A stretch of DNA of 64,000 bases from Halorubrum sp. JWXQ-INN 858 (GTDB lineage Archaea > Halobacteriota > Halobacteria > Halobacteriales > Haloferacaceae), in the NCBI RefSeq assembly GCF_009806985.1, contig NZ_WUAX01000016.1, positions 432,976-496,975 on the forward strand, written 5' to 3'. The translations under genes were made by a program, and so were the position numbers. Positions 40,943-50,584 of this stretch are shown here, piece by piece. A model generated the notes under the pieces. That model was not told where the DNA came from. It searched no databases and was given only the letters and a program-made list of their open reading frames with translations. Within the stretch, counting starts at the first letter, position 1, and each line of letters opens with the position of its first letter.

Positions 40943-41425
40943 ATGCAGGTGAAATCCCGCCACCACCTTCGGAGCGACGAGATCGATGCGATCCGCGAGG
41001 CGATCGCCGACCACCTCGGCGTCGATATCGACGGGGACAGCTTCGAGTTCGTGGAGTTCGTCGACGCCCCCTACGAGGTCGTGCTAGTCGACGGCGACCC
41101 GAGCGTCTTCTACGTCGACGACGACGAGCCGTTCCTCACCGTCAGGGGCGCGAACGACTACGAGCCCGAAAACGGCGTCGTCACCGTGGACGCGGGCGCG
41201 ATCTCGTTCGTCTCCGACGGCGCGGACGTGATGCGGCCGGGGATCGTCGAGGCCGACACGGCCATCCGCGAGGGCGACCTCGTCGTGATCGCCGAGGAGA
41301 CGCACGGGAAGGCCCTCGCCGTCGGGCGCGCGCTCGTCGACGGCGACGGGATGGTCGGCGACAGCGGCAAGGTCGTGGCGTCGATCCACCACGTCGGCGA
41401 CGACCTCTACGAGTTCTCCATCTGA
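40943..41425 (+). CDS. PUA-domain RNA-binding protein (archaeal MCT-1/Tma20-like)
   Basis: A 160-residue protein comprising an N-terminal pre-PUA domain (HHLRSDEIDAIREAIADHLGVDID...) and a C-terminal PUA domain (VTVDAGAISFVSDGADVMRPGIVEADTAIREGDLVVIAEETHGKALAVG). This two-domain layout is that of archaeal relatives of MCT-1/Tma20, implicated in ribosome recycling or reinitiation. TATA-like TTTATCGG lies at 40912-40919, about 25 bases before the ATG, consistent with a leaderless transcript. Divergent from the zinc-protein gene. Confidence 0.85.
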   Translation: MQVKSRHHLRSDEIDAIREAIADHLGVDIDGDSFEFVEFVDAPYEVVLVDGDPSVFYVDDDEPFLTVRGANDYEPENGVVTVDAGAISFVSDGADVMRPGIVEADTAIREGDLVVIAEETHGKALAVGRALVDGDGMVGDSGKVVASIHHVGDDLYEFSI

Positions 41426-41496
41426 GGTCCAGGCGACCCGTCCCCGGTCGTCGGTTCGGCGTCCCTCCGGTCCCGACGCCCCCGACCCAAGGGCGA

Positions 41497-41580
41497 CGTC
41501 AGTCGACGAGGCGATCGATGGCGGCGTCAGTCGACGAGGCGATCGATGGCGGCGTCAGTCGACGAGGCGATCGATGGCGG
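41497..41580. repeat. Three 28-bp tandem copies at 3' end of redoxin gene
   Basis: A 28-bp unit beginning CGTCAGTCGACGAGGCG is repeated exactly with starts at 41497, 41525 and 41553. The copy nearest the gene contains its last codons and stop; the other two are downstream duplicates that each encode the same terminal peptide and stop. The unit is not a multiple of three. Confidence 0.8.
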
Positions 41581-42064
41581 CGTCGACGGCGTCGTAATCC
41601 GGGGACGCGGGGTGCTCGCTCGCGACCCACGCGTACCGGACGCGGCGGTCGGCGTCGAGCAGGAAGACCGCCGGACGCGCCTCCGTGATCCCGGCCATCC
41701 CGTCGATGTCGTGGGCGACGCCGTATTCGCGGATCAGGTCCGCGGACGGGTCCGAGAAGACGCGAACCCCCGCCCCGCGCTCGGCCAGCAAGGACCGGTG
41801 TTCGTACGGCGTCGAGATCGAGACGCCGAGCACGTCGACGTCGCGGACCCACCCGCGCGCGTCGATCTCCTTGTACAGGTACGTGGCCTGGAACGCCCCG
41901 TCCATGGGGTGAAACAGCAGCAGAGTCGGCCCGTCGACGACGTCGTCGAGCGCGCGGTCCTCCCAGTACTCCGCCCCGACGAGCGGGCGGGTGAAGTCGG
42001 GCGCGACGTCGCCCACGTCGACGTGGTCCGTGTCCGGAAGCGTAACGACCTCGAAGTCGACCAT
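41555..42064 (-). CDS. Peroxiredoxin-fold protein lacking the peroxidatic Cys
   Basis: A 169-residue thioredoxin-fold protein of the AhpC/TSA type (VGDVAPDFTRPLVG, LLLFHPMDGAFQATYLYKE, VLGVSISTPYEHRSLLAE, FSDPSADLIREYGV, ARPAVFLLDADRRVRYAWV). At the position of the peroxidatic cysteine (family PxxxTxxC) there is AFQATY, with no Cys anywhere in the protein, so peroxidase activity is not expected. The start abuts the stop of the glutaredoxin-like gene, forming an operon. A regulatory or chaperone role is possible. Confidence 0.8.
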   Translation of the reverse strand: MVDFEVVTLPDTDHVDVGDVAPDFTRPLVGAEYWEDRALDDVVDGPTLLLFHPMDGAFQATYLYKEIDARGWVRDVDVLGVSISTPYEHRSLLAERGAGVRVFSDPSADLIREYGVAHDIDGMAGITEARPAVFLLDADRRVRYAWVASEHPASPDYDAVDAAIDRLVD

Positions 42065-42346
42065 TCAGGCGGCCCCCGCCGTTCCGGGCCCGGATGCGTC
42101 GCCGTACGTCCGTTCGAGGTAGTCGACGATGTTGGCGCTCTCGGACATCGTCACACCCGTTCCGCGGTCGACGAGCGCGGGGACGCTTCGGGCGCCGGAG
42201 ACGCGCTTGACGACGTTCCGCTCGGAGTGCATCGGCTCCACGTACCGCGAGCGGTACGCGAGGTCGAGCCGGTCGAGCGCCCGGACGACGCGTTCACAGT
42301 ACGGACACGCCTGCAGCCGGTACAGGGTGATCGATGGCTCCGTCAT
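42065..42346 (-). CDS. Glutaredoxin-like protein (CPYC)
   Basis: A 93-residue glutaredoxin/GST-N-type protein with the redox motif ACPYCERVVRAL near residues 13-24, cis-Pro in RSVPALVD, and the glutathione/thiol-binding-like TMSESANIVDYLERTYG. Haloarchaea use gamma-glutamylcysteine, the probable partner thiol. Its stop codon immediately precedes the ATG of the Cys-less redoxin, suggesting that they act together. ATG 42346 fits the fold; the longer frame upstream has no family support. Confidence 0.87.
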   Translation of the reverse strand: MTEPSITLYRLQACPYCERVVRALDRLDLAYRSRYVEPMHSERNVVKRVSGARSVPALVDRGTGVTMSESANIVDYLERTYGDASGPGTAGAA

Positions 42347-42508
42347 GGGGAACCGTGTGGTCGCCAGCGACCTAACCGTGTCGACGACATAGCCGCCCGG
42401 GCGGTCGTCCTGTCCGTGGGAGCGCGAGCGCCTCCGCGGGTCGTTCCCGTCGACGCCCTCCGTCACGGACCGAGGGCAACCCTTTAACCGTCGCCCGACG
42501 GACGTTCA

Positions 42509-43891
42509 ATGAGAATGGGCTTGTGGTCGATCACGTTGCTAGCCGGCGTCCTCCAGATACCGGCATTGGACGGACCCGTCGTGACGCTGCTGGGTATCGC
42601 GGTGATCGTCGTGCTGATCGGGATGTCCGCGTTCTTCTCCTCCTCGGAGATCGCGATGTTCTCGCTGCCGAAACACCGCGTCGACAGCCTCGTCGACGAG
42701 GGCGTCAAGCACGCGACGACGATCCGAAACCTGAAGGAGAACCCACACCGGCTACTGGTGACGATCCTCGTCGGGAACAACCTCGTCAACATCGCGATGA
42801 CCTCCATCGCGACCGCGCTCATCGGCGTGTACGTCGAGAGCGCGCTGTTGACGATCGTCTTAACGACGTTCGGGATCACCGCCGTCGTCCTGCTGTTCGC
42901 GGAGACGGCCCCGAAGTCGTACGCCGTCGAGCACACGGAGTCGTGGTCGCTGAAGATCGCCCGCCCGCTGAAGTACTCCGAGACCGCGCTGTATCCGCTG
43001 GTCGTCCTCTTCGATTACCTCACGCGGATCGTCAACAAACTCACCGGCGGCCGGGCCGCCATCGAGTCGACGTACGTCACCCGCGAGGAGATCCAGAACA
43101 TCATCGAAACCGGCGAGCGCGAGGGCGTCATCGAGGAGGAGGAGCGCGAGATGCTCGACCGGATCTTCCGGTTCAACAACACCATCGCCAAGGAGGTGAT
43201 GACGCCCCGACTCGACGTCACCGCGGTCCCGAAGGAGGCGACCGTCGAGGAGGCCATCGAGAAGTGTATCCACGCCGACCACGAGCGCGTCCCCGTCTTC
43301 GACGGCAACCTCGACAACATCGTCGGCATCGTCACCGTCCGTGACCTCGTGCGCGAGCTGCGCTACTCGGAGGGCGAACCCTCGCTCGAACGCGTCGTCA
43401 AACCGACGCTTCACGTCCCCGAATCGAAGAACGCCGACGAGCTCCTCGAGGAGATGCAGGACAACCGCCTCCAGATGGTGATCGTCATCGACGAGTTCGG
43501 CACGACGGAGGGGATCATCACCCTCGAGGACATGGTCGAAGAGATCGTCGGCGACATCCTCGAGGGCGACGAGCCCGAGCCGATCGAGTTCGTCGCCGAC
43601 AACGTCGCGTTAGTGCAAGGCGAGGTGAACATCGACGAAGTCAACGAGATGCTCGATATCGACCTCCCGGAGGGCGAGGAGTTCGAGACGCTCGCCGGGT
43701 TCGTCTTCAACCGGGCCGGACGCCTCGTCGAGGAGGGCGAGGAGATCGAGTTCGACGGCGTTCGGATCCGCATCGAGCAGGTCGACAACACCCGGATCAT
43801 GAAGGCCCGCGTCACCGTCCTCGACGGAACCGACGACGAGGCGGCCGAGGACGACGAGCAGGACGAGGAGTCGGCCGACGACCAGAGCTGA
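42509..43891 (+). CDS. CNNM/CorC-type transporter-associated protein (hemolysin family)
   Basis: A 460-residue protein with the DUF21/CNNM membrane domain (four helices in residues 20-170, with SAFFSSSEIAMFSL and NNLVNIAMTSIATAL), a CBS pair (about 210-330: VMTPRLDVTAVP...HERVPVFDGNLDNIVGIVTVRDLV and QMVIVIDEFGTTEGIITLEDMVEEIVGDI) and a C-terminal CorC/HlyC domain. Relatives mediate Mg2+ or Na+ efflux and bind adenine nucleotides through CBS. The acidic tail EAAEDDEQDEESADDQ is disordered. TTTAAC at 42482-42487 is TATA-like. The start may be ATG 42509 or 42515. Confidence 0.9.
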   Translation: MRMGLWSITLLAGVLQIPALDGPVVTLLGIAVIVVLIGMSAFFSSSEIAMFSLPKHRVDSLVDEGVKHATTIRNLKENPHRLLVTILVGNNLVNIAMTSIATALIGVYVESALLTIVLTTFGITAVVLLFAETAPKSYAVEHTESWSLKIARPLKYSETALYPLVVLFDYLTRIVNKLTGGRAAIESTYVTREEIQNIIETGEREGVIEEEEREMLDRIFRFNNTIAKEVMTPRLDVTAVPKEATVEEAIEKCIHADHERVPVFDGNLDNIVGIVTVRDLVRELRYSEGEPSLERVVKPTLHVPESKNADELLEEMQDNRLQMVIVIDEFGTTEGIITLEDMVEEIVGDILEGDEPEPIEFVADNVALVQGEVNIDEVNEMLDIDLPEGEEFETLAGFVFNRAGRLVEEGEEIEFDGVRIRIEQVDNTRIMKARVTVLDGTDDEAAEDDEQDEESADDQS

Positions 43892-44242
43892 GGACGGGTT
43901 CGGCGATCCGGAGAACCGTCGTTCACTTATAAACTAGCAGCTGCGGTCGGCGCGCGCGAGCAACGCGCGCGAGGGAGCAGTCTGGGCCCGGCGGGCCCAG
44001 ACTGCGAGGCTGGGGAGGGTGAGGCGACGGAACGGTGCGGGGCCGTTCGGAGCCGTACGGGGCCGTGCGGAGCCGTACGGGGCCGTGCGGGACAACGCAG
44101 GTACGAGGCCGTTCGTCGGTCGTCGTCCCTCGGATCCTGCCGATCCGTGACGACGTACTCCGCAGCGGTGGCCTCGAGACCGCTCGTTCCGCTTATAAGT
44201 CCCGGAGAAACGTCGACCGCCGACGGAACCGTCGTGCCGCGA
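43892..44242. other. Gene-free structured region between convergent genes
   Basis: 351 bases. CGCGCGCG-AGCAA-CGCGCGCG (43951-43971) and a perfect 13-bp repeat GCAGTCTGGGCCC / GGGCCCAGACTGC (43977-43989, 43993-44005) form two strong hairpins, followed by five or six 10-bp units alternating CGGGGCCGTN and CGGAGCCGTA (44037-44092). CACTTATAAAC at 43924-43934 is a TATA-like element just before the hairpins. It may be a bidirectional terminator, a REP-like repeat or a structured RNA. Confidence 0.5.
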
Positions 44243-44644
44243 TCAGAGCCCGTCGAGCAGCGCCGCCCGCCGCCGGTCGAGGTCGAACGCCGCCGTCGAC
44301 CCGTCGAGCCGGTCGAAAAAGAGGAAGACGTCCGCACCCTCCCGCTCGGCGTGGGCCAACAGCGCCTCGATCGCCGGCCGGTTCAGCGCGTACGACTCCA
44401 ACAGCCCGCAGACGAGCGCCAGCGCGACTCCCGCCTCGCCCTCCGGGAACGCGGGGTCGACCGACGAGAGGTCGACGGCCGTCTCGCCGGCGGCGTCCGG
44501 GTCAGCCGCCCCCGCCGCGTCGCTTCCGGCGACGGTCCGGAGACACCGGTTACAGATCGCGCTCTCGCGGGCGGGCGCGTACTCGCGTAGCGCGTCGGGA
44601 ACGACGAACGCGACGAGCGTGCCGCCGCAGTGTGAACAGGACAT
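44243..44644 (-). CDS. Zinc-ribbon haloarchaeal protein (DUF6276-like)
   Basis: A 133-residue protein with an N-terminal zinc ribbon (MSCSHCGG...AICNRCLRTV) and a C-terminal alpha/beta domain (GVALALVCGLLESYALNRPAIEALLAHAEREGADVFLFFDRL). I associate this layout with the haloarchaeal DUF6276 family, though from memory only. Function unknown. It is upstream of nothing obvious and lies 66 bases downstream of nothing on its strand; the ATP synthase operon ends 66 bases away at 44711 on the same strand, so readthrough is possible. Confidence 0.72.
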   Translation of the reverse strand: MSCSHCGGTLVAFVVPDALREYAPARESAICNRCLRTVAGSDAAGAADPDAAGETAVDLSSVDPAFPEGEAGVALALVCGLLESYALNRPAIEALLAHAEREGADVFLFFDRLDGSTAAFDLDRRRAALLDGL

Positions 44645-44710
44645 GGCTGTCGCGTACGCCGTCGACGCGTAAAAAGAACCGACGCGGGCGGGCGGACGGA
44701 GGCGGACGGA

Positions 44711-45409
44711 TCAGGCGTCCGCGGTCTCGGCCGCGTCCGCCGCTTCGGCGGCTTCGGCGGCTTCGGCGGCCTCAGCGGCCTCTTCGTCCTCCTTTTTCGC
44801 CTTGATCTTCTTGAGCCGGAAGATCTCCTCGCGCTCCTGCTCTTCGAGCTTCTGCTCGATGTACTCCTGGTTCTCGTACAGCTGCGGGAGGAGCGTGAAC
44901 TCCAGCGCGTTCACCCGCCGCTTCGTCGTCTCGATCTCCGTCAGCATCTTCTTCATCGCCGTCTCCACCTCGGCGGCGAGGATGATCGTCTCCAACAGCT
45001 CCTCGTAGGCGTCCGCCGCCTCGTCGATCCGCGCGGAGGAGCCGAGCAGGCCGTAGCCGCGCTCGTCGAGGCTCTTTTTCACCTTCGAGGACTCGATCTG
45101 CGGGACGACGACCCCCATGATGTTCTTCGACTGCGTGGTGATCTCGGGATGTTCTTTCAGCGCCGCGGCCGCGCCGCGGACGGCGACGTCGCCCTCCATC
45201 GCACGGGCCATGTCGATCGTTCGCTGAGCCCGCTCGTAGTCGTCCGCCATGTCCGAACGGACGTCCTGCGCCTGATCGAGGATGTCCATGAACTCCATGA
45301 TGAGCCCGTCACGCTTCTGTTCGAGCGTGTCGTGGCCGCGCTCGGACAGGTCGATCCGGTCCTCGATCGCCATCAGGTTCTTGCGCGTCGGCTTGACGTC
45401 CTTGGCCAT
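44711..45409 (-). CDS. atpD: A-type ATP synthase subunit D
   Basis: A 232-residue central-stalk rotor subunit. It has the long antiparallel coiled coil of the family ([39 protein letters not shown] at the N-terminus; [24 protein letters not shown] in the C-terminal helix). The last 30 residues are a repetitive Ala/Glu tail ([20 protein letters not shown]), an acidic adaptation generated by a GCNGAR-type repeat. It is the last gene of the operon, five bases after atpB. ATG 45409 matches the family start; the longer frame is not supported. Confidence 0.95.
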   Translation of the reverse strand: MAKDVKPTRKNLMAIEDRIDLSERGHDTLEQKRDGLIMEFMDILDQAQDVRSDMADDYERAQRTIDMARAMEGDVAVRGAAAALKEHPEITTQSKNIMGVVVPQIESSKVKKSLDERGYGLLGSSARIDEAADAYEELLETIILAAEVETAMKKMLTEIETTKRRVNALEFTLLPQLYENQEYIEQKLEEQEREEIFRLKKIKAKKEDEEAAEAAEAAEAAEAADAAETADA

Positions 45410-45414
45410 GGTGG

Positions 45415-46842
45415 TTAGTCCGCCGCCTCGATGATCTCCCGCTCGGAGTCGTCCTCGCGGTAGTGTCGTTCGATGAACTCCTCGTCGATGCGGTTGAGCG
45501 CGTCCGTCGGAAGCATCGAGAGCAGGTCCCAACCGATCTCGAGGGTCTCCTCGATGTCTCGGTCCGTGTCGAACCCTTGATCGATGAACTCCGTCTCGAA
45601 GGCGTCCGCGAAGTCGAGGTACTTGTTGTCGAGTTCCGAGAGCGCCTCGCGACCGACGATGTTCACGAGGTCACGCAGGTCCTCGCCCTCCGCGTACGCC
45701 GCGAACATCTGGTCTTTCACGTCGGCGTGGTCCTCGCGGGTGAGTCCCTCGCCGATACCGTCGTCCATCAGCCGTGACAGGCTGGGCAGCACGTTGATCG
45801 GTGGCTGCAGCCCCTGGCTGTTGAGGTCGGGGTCGACGTAGATCTGCCCCTCCGTGATGTACCCGGTCAGGTCCGGGATCGGGTGGGTGTCGTCGTCGCC
45901 GGGCATCGTGAGGATCGGGATCTGCGTGACCGATCCCTCACGGCCCTCGATCCGGCCCGCACGCTCGTACAGCTGCGCCAGGTCGGTGTACATGTAGCCG
46001 GGGTAGCCACGTCGACCCGGAACCTCCTCACGGGCCGCCCCGATCTCGCGGAGCGCCTCACAGTAGTTCGTCATGTCCGTGAGGATGACGAGGACGTGGT
46101 AGTCCTTCTCGAACGCGAGGTACTCGGCCGTCGTGAGCACCATCCGCGGCGTGACCGTCCGCTCGACGGCGGGGTCGTCCGCGAGGTTCATGAAGACGAC
46201 AGAGCGCTCCAACGCGCCCGTGCGCTCGAAGTCGGCCATGAACTCGTTGGCCTCCTCGGCCGTGATGCCCATCGCGCCGAAGATGACGGCGAACTCGGAG
46301 CCGTCCTCGTCGTCGCCCTCGTTCTCGTCCTCCTCGGGGACGCTTGCCTGCCGGGCGATCTGCATCGCCAGGTCGCTGTGTGGCTGGCCCGAACTCGAGA
46401 AGATCGGGAGCTTCTGACCGCGAACGAGCGTGTTCATGCCGTCGATGGCGGAGACGCCCGTCTGGATGAACTCCTCCGGGTACTCCCGCGAGTACGGGTT
46501 GATCGCCGCGCCGACGATGTCCTGTCGCTCCTCGGGGACGATCTCCGGACCGTCGTCGATCGGGCGGCCGGAGCCGTCGAGCACCCGTCCGAGGAGGTCC
46601 TCGGTGACGGGCATCTTCATCGTCTCGCCCAGGAACCGGACGGACGCGTTCTGGTCGATCCCGGAAGTGCCCTCGAACACCTGGATGGCGACGACGCCCT
46701 CCGAGGATTCGAGCACCTGTCCGCGCAGCGTCTCCCCCTGTGCCGTCTCGATCTCGACGATCTCGTCGTAGCCGATGGCCTCGTCGACCTCGGCGTACAC
46801 CAGCGGGCCGCTGATCTCGGTGATTGTTTGGTACTCTTTCAT
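45415..46842 (-). CDS. atpB: A-type ATP synthase subunit B
   Basis: A 475-residue regulatory/non-catalytic B subunit of the A1 hexamer. It begins [18 protein letters not shown] and carries the degenerate nucleotide site [24 protein letters not shown] in place of a Walker A, with family blocks [30 protein letters not shown] and [28 protein letters not shown]. An acidic insert ([14 protein letters not shown]) is a halophilic feature. One-base gap from atpA. No intein is present. Confidence 0.96.
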   Translation of the reverse strand: MKEYQTITEISGPLVYAEVDEAIGYDEIVEIETAQGETLRGQVLESSEGVVAIQVFEGTSGIDQNASVRFLGETMKMPVTEDLLGRVLDGSGRPIDDGPEIVPEERQDIVGAAINPYSREYPEEFIQTGVSAIDGMNTLVRGQKLPIFSSSGQPHSDLAMQIARQASVPEEDENEGDDEDGSEFAVIFGAMGITAEEANEFMADFERTGALERSVVFMNLADDPAVERTVTPRMVLTTAEYLAFEKDYHVLVILTDMTNYCEALREIGAAREEVPGRRGYPGYMYTDLAQLYERAGRIEGREGSVTQIPILTMPGDDDTHPIPDLTGYITEGQIYVDPDLNSQGLQPPINVLPSLSRLMDDGIGEGLTREDHADVKDQMFAAYAEGEDLRDLVNIVGREALSELDNKYLDFADAFETEFIDQGFDTDRDIEETLEIGWDLLSMLPTDALNRIDEEFIERHYREDDSEREIIEAAD

Positions 46843-46843
46843 A

Positions 46844-48616
46844 TCAGTAGAGGCTCCGAAGCTCTTCGGCGATCTCCGCTTTGAGGTCCTCGACGTACGT
46901 TTCGTACTCGTCCTGCACGCCGATCCGGTTGATCTGCGGGGCGGAGTCCGTCGAGATGATGTCCTCGATGGGGACCCCCGCCTCCAGCGCGTCGAACGCC
47001 TCGTCGTTGAACGTCTCGATCGTCGTCAGCATGAGGTACGTCTTCTCCGGGGGACAGAAGGTGTCGACCGGGTGGAAGGCGTTCTGCTGGAGGTACGCCT
47101 CACGCAGGTAGCGGGCGACCTCGAGCGTCAGCTGCTGATCGTCCGGGAGCGCGTCCTTCCCGACGAGCTGAACGATCTCCTGCAGCTCGGTCTCCTCGTC
47201 GAGCACGTCGACCGCCCACTGGCGCTTCTCCGCCCAGTCGTCGGCGACCTCGTCCTCGAACCACGGGTCGAGCTGGTTCTTGTACAGCGAGTACGACTCG
47301 GTCCAGTTGATCGACGGGAAGTGCCGGCGTTCGGCCAGGTCCGCGTCGAGCGCCCAGAACGTCTTCACGATACGCAGCGTGTTCTGCGTGACCGGCTCGG
47401 AGAAGTCGCCGCCGGGCGGCGACACCGCGCCGATAGCGGAGACGGAGCCCTCCGTTCCGTTGATGTTCTCGAAGTAGCCGGCACGCTCGTAGAACTGCGC
47501 CAGGCGGGCGGCGAGGTACGCGGGGTACCCCTCCTCGCCGGGCATCTCCTCCAGCCGGGAGGAGATCTCGCGCATCGCCTCCGCCCACCGCGAGGTGGAG
47601 TCGGCCATCAGCGCGACGTCGTAGCCCATGTCGCGGTAGAACTCCGCGATCGTGATCCCCGTGTAAATACAGGATTCACGGGCTGCAACGGGCATGTTCG
47701 AGGTGTTCGCGATGAGCGAGGTCCGGGCCATCAGCGGGTTGCCGTTGGCGGGGTCCTCCAGCTCGGGGAAGTCCTCGATCACTTCCGTCATCTCGTTGCC
47801 GCGCTCGCCGCAGCCGACGTAGACGATGATGTCCGCGTCGGCGTACTTCGCGAGCTGGTGTTGGGTGACCGTCTTCCCGGAGCCGAACGGACCCGGGATG
47901 GCGGCCGTCCCCCCCTTCGCGATGGGGAACAGGCCGTCGAGGATGCGCTGTCCGGACACCAGCGGCGTCCGGGGCGTCTTCTTCTCGTTCGACGGGCGGG
48001 GCTCGCGCACCGGCCACTCCTGGTGCATCGAGACCGTCTCGCCGTTCTCGAGCTCCGCGACCGTCTCGGTCACGTTGAAGGAACCGGCCTCGATGGCGAC
48101 GACCTCGGTCGTCTCGTCCTCCTCGAGGGCGTCCGGCGGAACCATCACCTTGTGGTCGATGGTGATCGTCTCCTCGACGATCCCGACCACGTCGCCGCGG
48201 CCAACCTCGTCGCCGACCTCGACGGTGGGTTCGAACTCCCACTCCTTCTCGAGGTCGATGCCGGGGGCGTCGACCCCGCGGTCGAGGTACGGGCTCTCCA
48301 TTTTCTCCTCCAGCACGTCCAGGGGGCGCTGGACGCCGTCGTAGATGGCGTCCAGCACTCCCGGACCCAGGTCGACCGACAGCGGCTCGCCCGTGGTTTC
48401 GACGGGTTCGCCGGGGCCGACGCCGGAGGTCTCCTCGTACACCTGAACCGTCGTGATGTTGCCCTCGATCTCGATCACTTCCCCCATGAGTCCTTCGTCG
48501 CCGACGTAGACGACGTCGTTCATGCGGGCGTCGAGGTCGCGGGCGCTCACGACCGGACCGCTCACGCTTTGGATAACACCGTCGCCGGTGGTCTCCGTGG
48601 ATTCTGCTTTGCTCAT
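46844..48616 (-). CDS. atpA: A-type ATP synthase catalytic subunit A
   Basis: A 590-residue catalytic subunit with Walker [34 protein letters not shown], the Walker B region [20 protein letters not shown], and the non-homologous insert (about 110-200) typical of A/V-type A subunits. No intein interrupts the P-loop, unlike some archaeal orthologues. It hydrolyses or synthesises ATP at the A/B interface. Separated from atpF by one base, so the genes are translationally coupled. Confidence 0.97.
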   Translation of the reverse strand: MSKAESTETTGDGVIQSVSGPVVSARDLDARMNDVVYVGDEGLMGEVIEIEGNITTVQVYEETSGVGPGEPVETTGEPLSVDLGPGVLDAIYDGVQRPLDVLEEKMESPYLDRGVDAPGIDLEKEWEFEPTVEVGDEVGRGDVVGIVEETITIDHKVMVPPDALEEDETTEVVAIEAGSFNVTETVAELENGETVSMHQEWPVREPRPSNEKKTPRTPLVSGQRILDGLFPIAKGGTAAIPGPFGSGKTVTQHQLAKYADADIIVYVGCGERGNEMTEVIEDFPELEDPANGNPLMARTSLIANTSNMPVAARESCIYTGITIAEFYRDMGYDVALMADSTSRWAEAMREISSRLEEMPGEEGYPAYLAARLAQFYERAGYFENINGTEGSVSAIGAVSPPGGDFSEPVTQNTLRIVKTFWALDADLAERRHFPSINWTESYSLYKNQLDPWFEDEVADDWAEKRQWAVDVLDEETELQEIVQLVGKDALPDDQQLTLEVARYLREAYLQQNAFHPVDTFCPPEKTYLMLTTIETFNDEAFDALEAGVPIEDIISTDSAPQINRIGVQDEYETYVEDLKAEIAEELRSLY

Positions 48617-48617
48617 A

Positions 48618-48947
48618 TTAGTCGTCCTCCTCCATCAGGTCGATACCGATGGCTCGTTTGATCTGGTCGCGTAGCCCGCCGCTTCCGGCACCGGACGCGC
48701 CGAGCGTGACGAGCACGGGCTCGATGCTCCCCTCGACCCGCTCGCGAGTCCCCCGCGAGAGGTGATCGAGGTCGTCGTCGTGCATGACGACGATGCCGAT
48801 GCCCTCGTCGTCGAGGGTCCGCTCGACGGCGTCGTCGAGCCGATCCGGCTTCTCGTCCTCCTGCACGTTCTCGAACTTACGGACGCCGGCGAGCCGGAAG
48901 CCGGTGGTGAACTCCGGACTGCCGACGACGGCGATCTCCTGGCTCAT
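48618..48947 (-). CDS. atpF: A-type ATP synthase subunit F
   Basis: A 109-residue rotor subunit ([24 protein letters not shown]...[15 protein letters not shown]) with the Rossmann-like fold of the family. It binds the D subunit in the central stalk. The C-terminus ([18 protein letters not shown]) is the helix that can engage the A3B3 head in related enzymes. Its start overlaps the atpC stop by four bases. Confidence 0.94.
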   Translation of the reverse strand: MSQEIAVVGSPEFTTGFRLAGVRKFENVQEDEKPDRLDDAVERTLDDEGIGIVVMHDDDLDHLSRGTRERVEGSIEPVLVTLGASGAGSGGLRDQIKRAIGIDLMEEDD

Positions 48948-49990
48948 GTTATCACCAGCTCCTCTTCGATCTCGTTCGCCGGCAGCCCGGCCTCCTTCCC
49001 GCGGGCGATCGCCCGGATGTTCTCGACCTCGCGCTCCTTCGCGAGGATGTACGAGATGACGGGCGTCACCGACACCGGATGGATCGTCCCGAGCCGGTCG
49101 CCGTACGCCAACAGTGCGGCGTCGGTCGCGTGCTCGAACGCGATGAGGCTGTCCGCCTCCTCGAGTTCGCGCAGCGCCGGACCGAGCTCGTCGGCGTACT
49201 GGCTCTCCGCGATGTACTCGACGAGCTCGTCGAGGTTTCGCGCGAGGCGGGCGAGCGTGTCCCGGGTGAACAGCTCGCCGCCCTCGATGAAGTACTCGGC
49301 GGGGTCGATCTCCGCGCCCGAACGGGCGAGCCGGAGCGCGTTGTCCGCGTTCCGGAAGTCGACTTCCGCCTTGAGGAACGCCTCGTACTGGCGCGTCGGC
49401 TCGTCGCCCGGCAGGTTCCCGAGCAGGCGCTCGTAGAAGACGCGGTCGACGGCGTTCTCGAGCGGGACGAGGACGTCAGTCTCCTCGTACTCGGCGTACG
49501 CCTCGCGCAGCGGGGCCCCGTAGATCGTGTCCTCGAGGACCTCGACGACGGCCTCGATCGAGTCGGCCTCGAGCAGCCGTCGGATCCGACGGTCGTCGAA
49601 CTCGCCGGCCCGGATGAGGTCGACCTCGACCTCCTCCTGGCTCGCGCCCGTGTACACGCCACGGATGACCGTCTTCACGTTCCACGCGTCGAACTTCCGG
49701 AGGTATCGAGCGATGAGGTCGTACAGCCCGCCCTCGCTCCAGTCTAAGATCCCCTCGAACTGCTTCGCGAGGTTTCGGTTCAACGCGTACTCGATGAGGT
49801 CGACGCCCGCGTGTCGGCTCCCGAGGGCGTTGATCTCCGCCTCGTACGTGGACTCCTCCATGAAGCGGGCGATCTCCGACGGGCTCATCCGTGTGAGCTT
49901 GCGGTACTCCTCGTCGCTGTACAGGCTCCCGCGCCTGGCGCGGACCCGTGCGACGACGTACTCAGGGTTCGAGCTGCCGACGGCGCTCAT
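48944..49990 (-). CDS. atpC: A-type ATP synthase subunit C
   Basis: A 348-residue subunit, the V-ATPase d-like socket that links the central stalk to the proteolipid ring. Family features are PEYVVARVRARRGSLYSDEEYRKL at the N-terminus, three repeated helical modules and LIAFEHATDAALLAYGDRLG, with ISYILAKEREVENIRAIARGKEAGLP near the end. Overlaps atpE and atpF by four bases each. Confidence 0.95.
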   Translation of the reverse strand: MSAVGSSNPEYVVARVRARRGSLYSDEEYRKLTRMSPSEIARFMEESTYEAEINALGSRHAGVDLIEYALNRNLAKQFEGILDWSEGGLYDLIARYLRKFDAWNVKTVIRGVYTGASQEEVEVDLIRAGEFDDRRIRRLLEADSIEAVVEVLEDTIYGAPLREAYAEYEETDVLVPLENAVDRVFYERLLGNLPGDEPTRQYEAFLKAEVDFRNADNALRLARSGAEIDPAEYFIEGGELFTRDTLARLARNLDELVEYIAESQYADELGPALRELEEADSLIAFEHATDAALLAYGDRLGTIHPVSVTPVISYILAKEREVENIRAIARGKEAGLPANEIEEELVIT

Positions 49991-50565
49991 TGGTCGAACA
50001 GTCGCTCCGAGAGGTTCTTCAACTCGTCGTCCCAGACGGCTTCCAGGACCGAGTCGAACGTGTTGTTCACCCGAACGCGGGAGGTGTCGCTCTCGGCGAC
50101 GACGCCGCCGAGACAGTCGACTTCGCCGTCGACCTCGGCGTTGCGGTCCGCCACGAGCTCCTGTAACAGGTCGACGTCCTCAGCGCGGGTGTAGACGGCG
50201 ACGTCGGCGTCCCCGTCGAACTCCGCGAGCGTCGCGTCGAGCAGCGCCTCGGTCAGCTCGCGGCGGCGGTCGCCGTCGAGCGAGGCGATGGCGTCCTCGA
50301 CGCCCTCGCGGACGTCCGCGAGGACGTCCCGTCGCGCGCCGAGCCGCTCCTGTTTGGCCTCGAGCTTGGCGGACGACAGCGTCTGTTCGCGCTCCTGGTC
50401 GATCTGTCGTTCGACCGCCGCGAGCCGCTCCTCGCGGATACGCTCGGCGTCCGCCTCCGCCTCGGAGACGATCCCTTCGGCGTCGACGTCGGCCTCCTCG
50501 CGGATCTGCTCCGCACGCGCGCGGGCTTCGTCTCGAATGTCCTCAACGACGGTGTCCAAACTCAT
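49987..50565 (-). CDS. atpE: A-type ATP synthase subunit E
   Basis: A 192-residue peripheral-stalk subunit. The N-terminal half is a long, highly charged helix (IRDEARARAEQIREEADVDAEGIVSEAEADAERIREERLAAVERQ) that pairs with subunit H; the C-terminal half is the globular head-binding domain (ADVAVYTRAEDVDLLQELVADR...LGGVVAESDTSRVRVNNTFDSVLE). It follows atpK by 19 bases and overlaps atpC by four. Confidence 0.94.
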   Translation of the reverse strand: MSLDTVVEDIRDEARARAEQIREEADVDAEGIVSEAEADAERIREERLAAVERQIDQEREQTLSSAKLEAKQERLGARRDVLADVREGVEDAIASLDGDRRRELTEALLDATLAEFDGDADVAVYTRAEDVDLLQELVADRNAEVDGEVDCLGGVVAESDTSRVRVNNTFDSVLEAVWDDELKNLSERLFDQ

Positions 50566-50584
50566 TGGTTGGAAAGGGGGCTGG

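Noticed and set aside
45415..48616. Inteins in atpA or atpB
   Set aside because: Both subunits read continuously at normal length with uninterrupted nucleotide-binding regions.
46775..48661. 628-codon frame opposite atpA
   Set aside because: Antisense of a near-invariant catalytic subunit; no recognisable protein.
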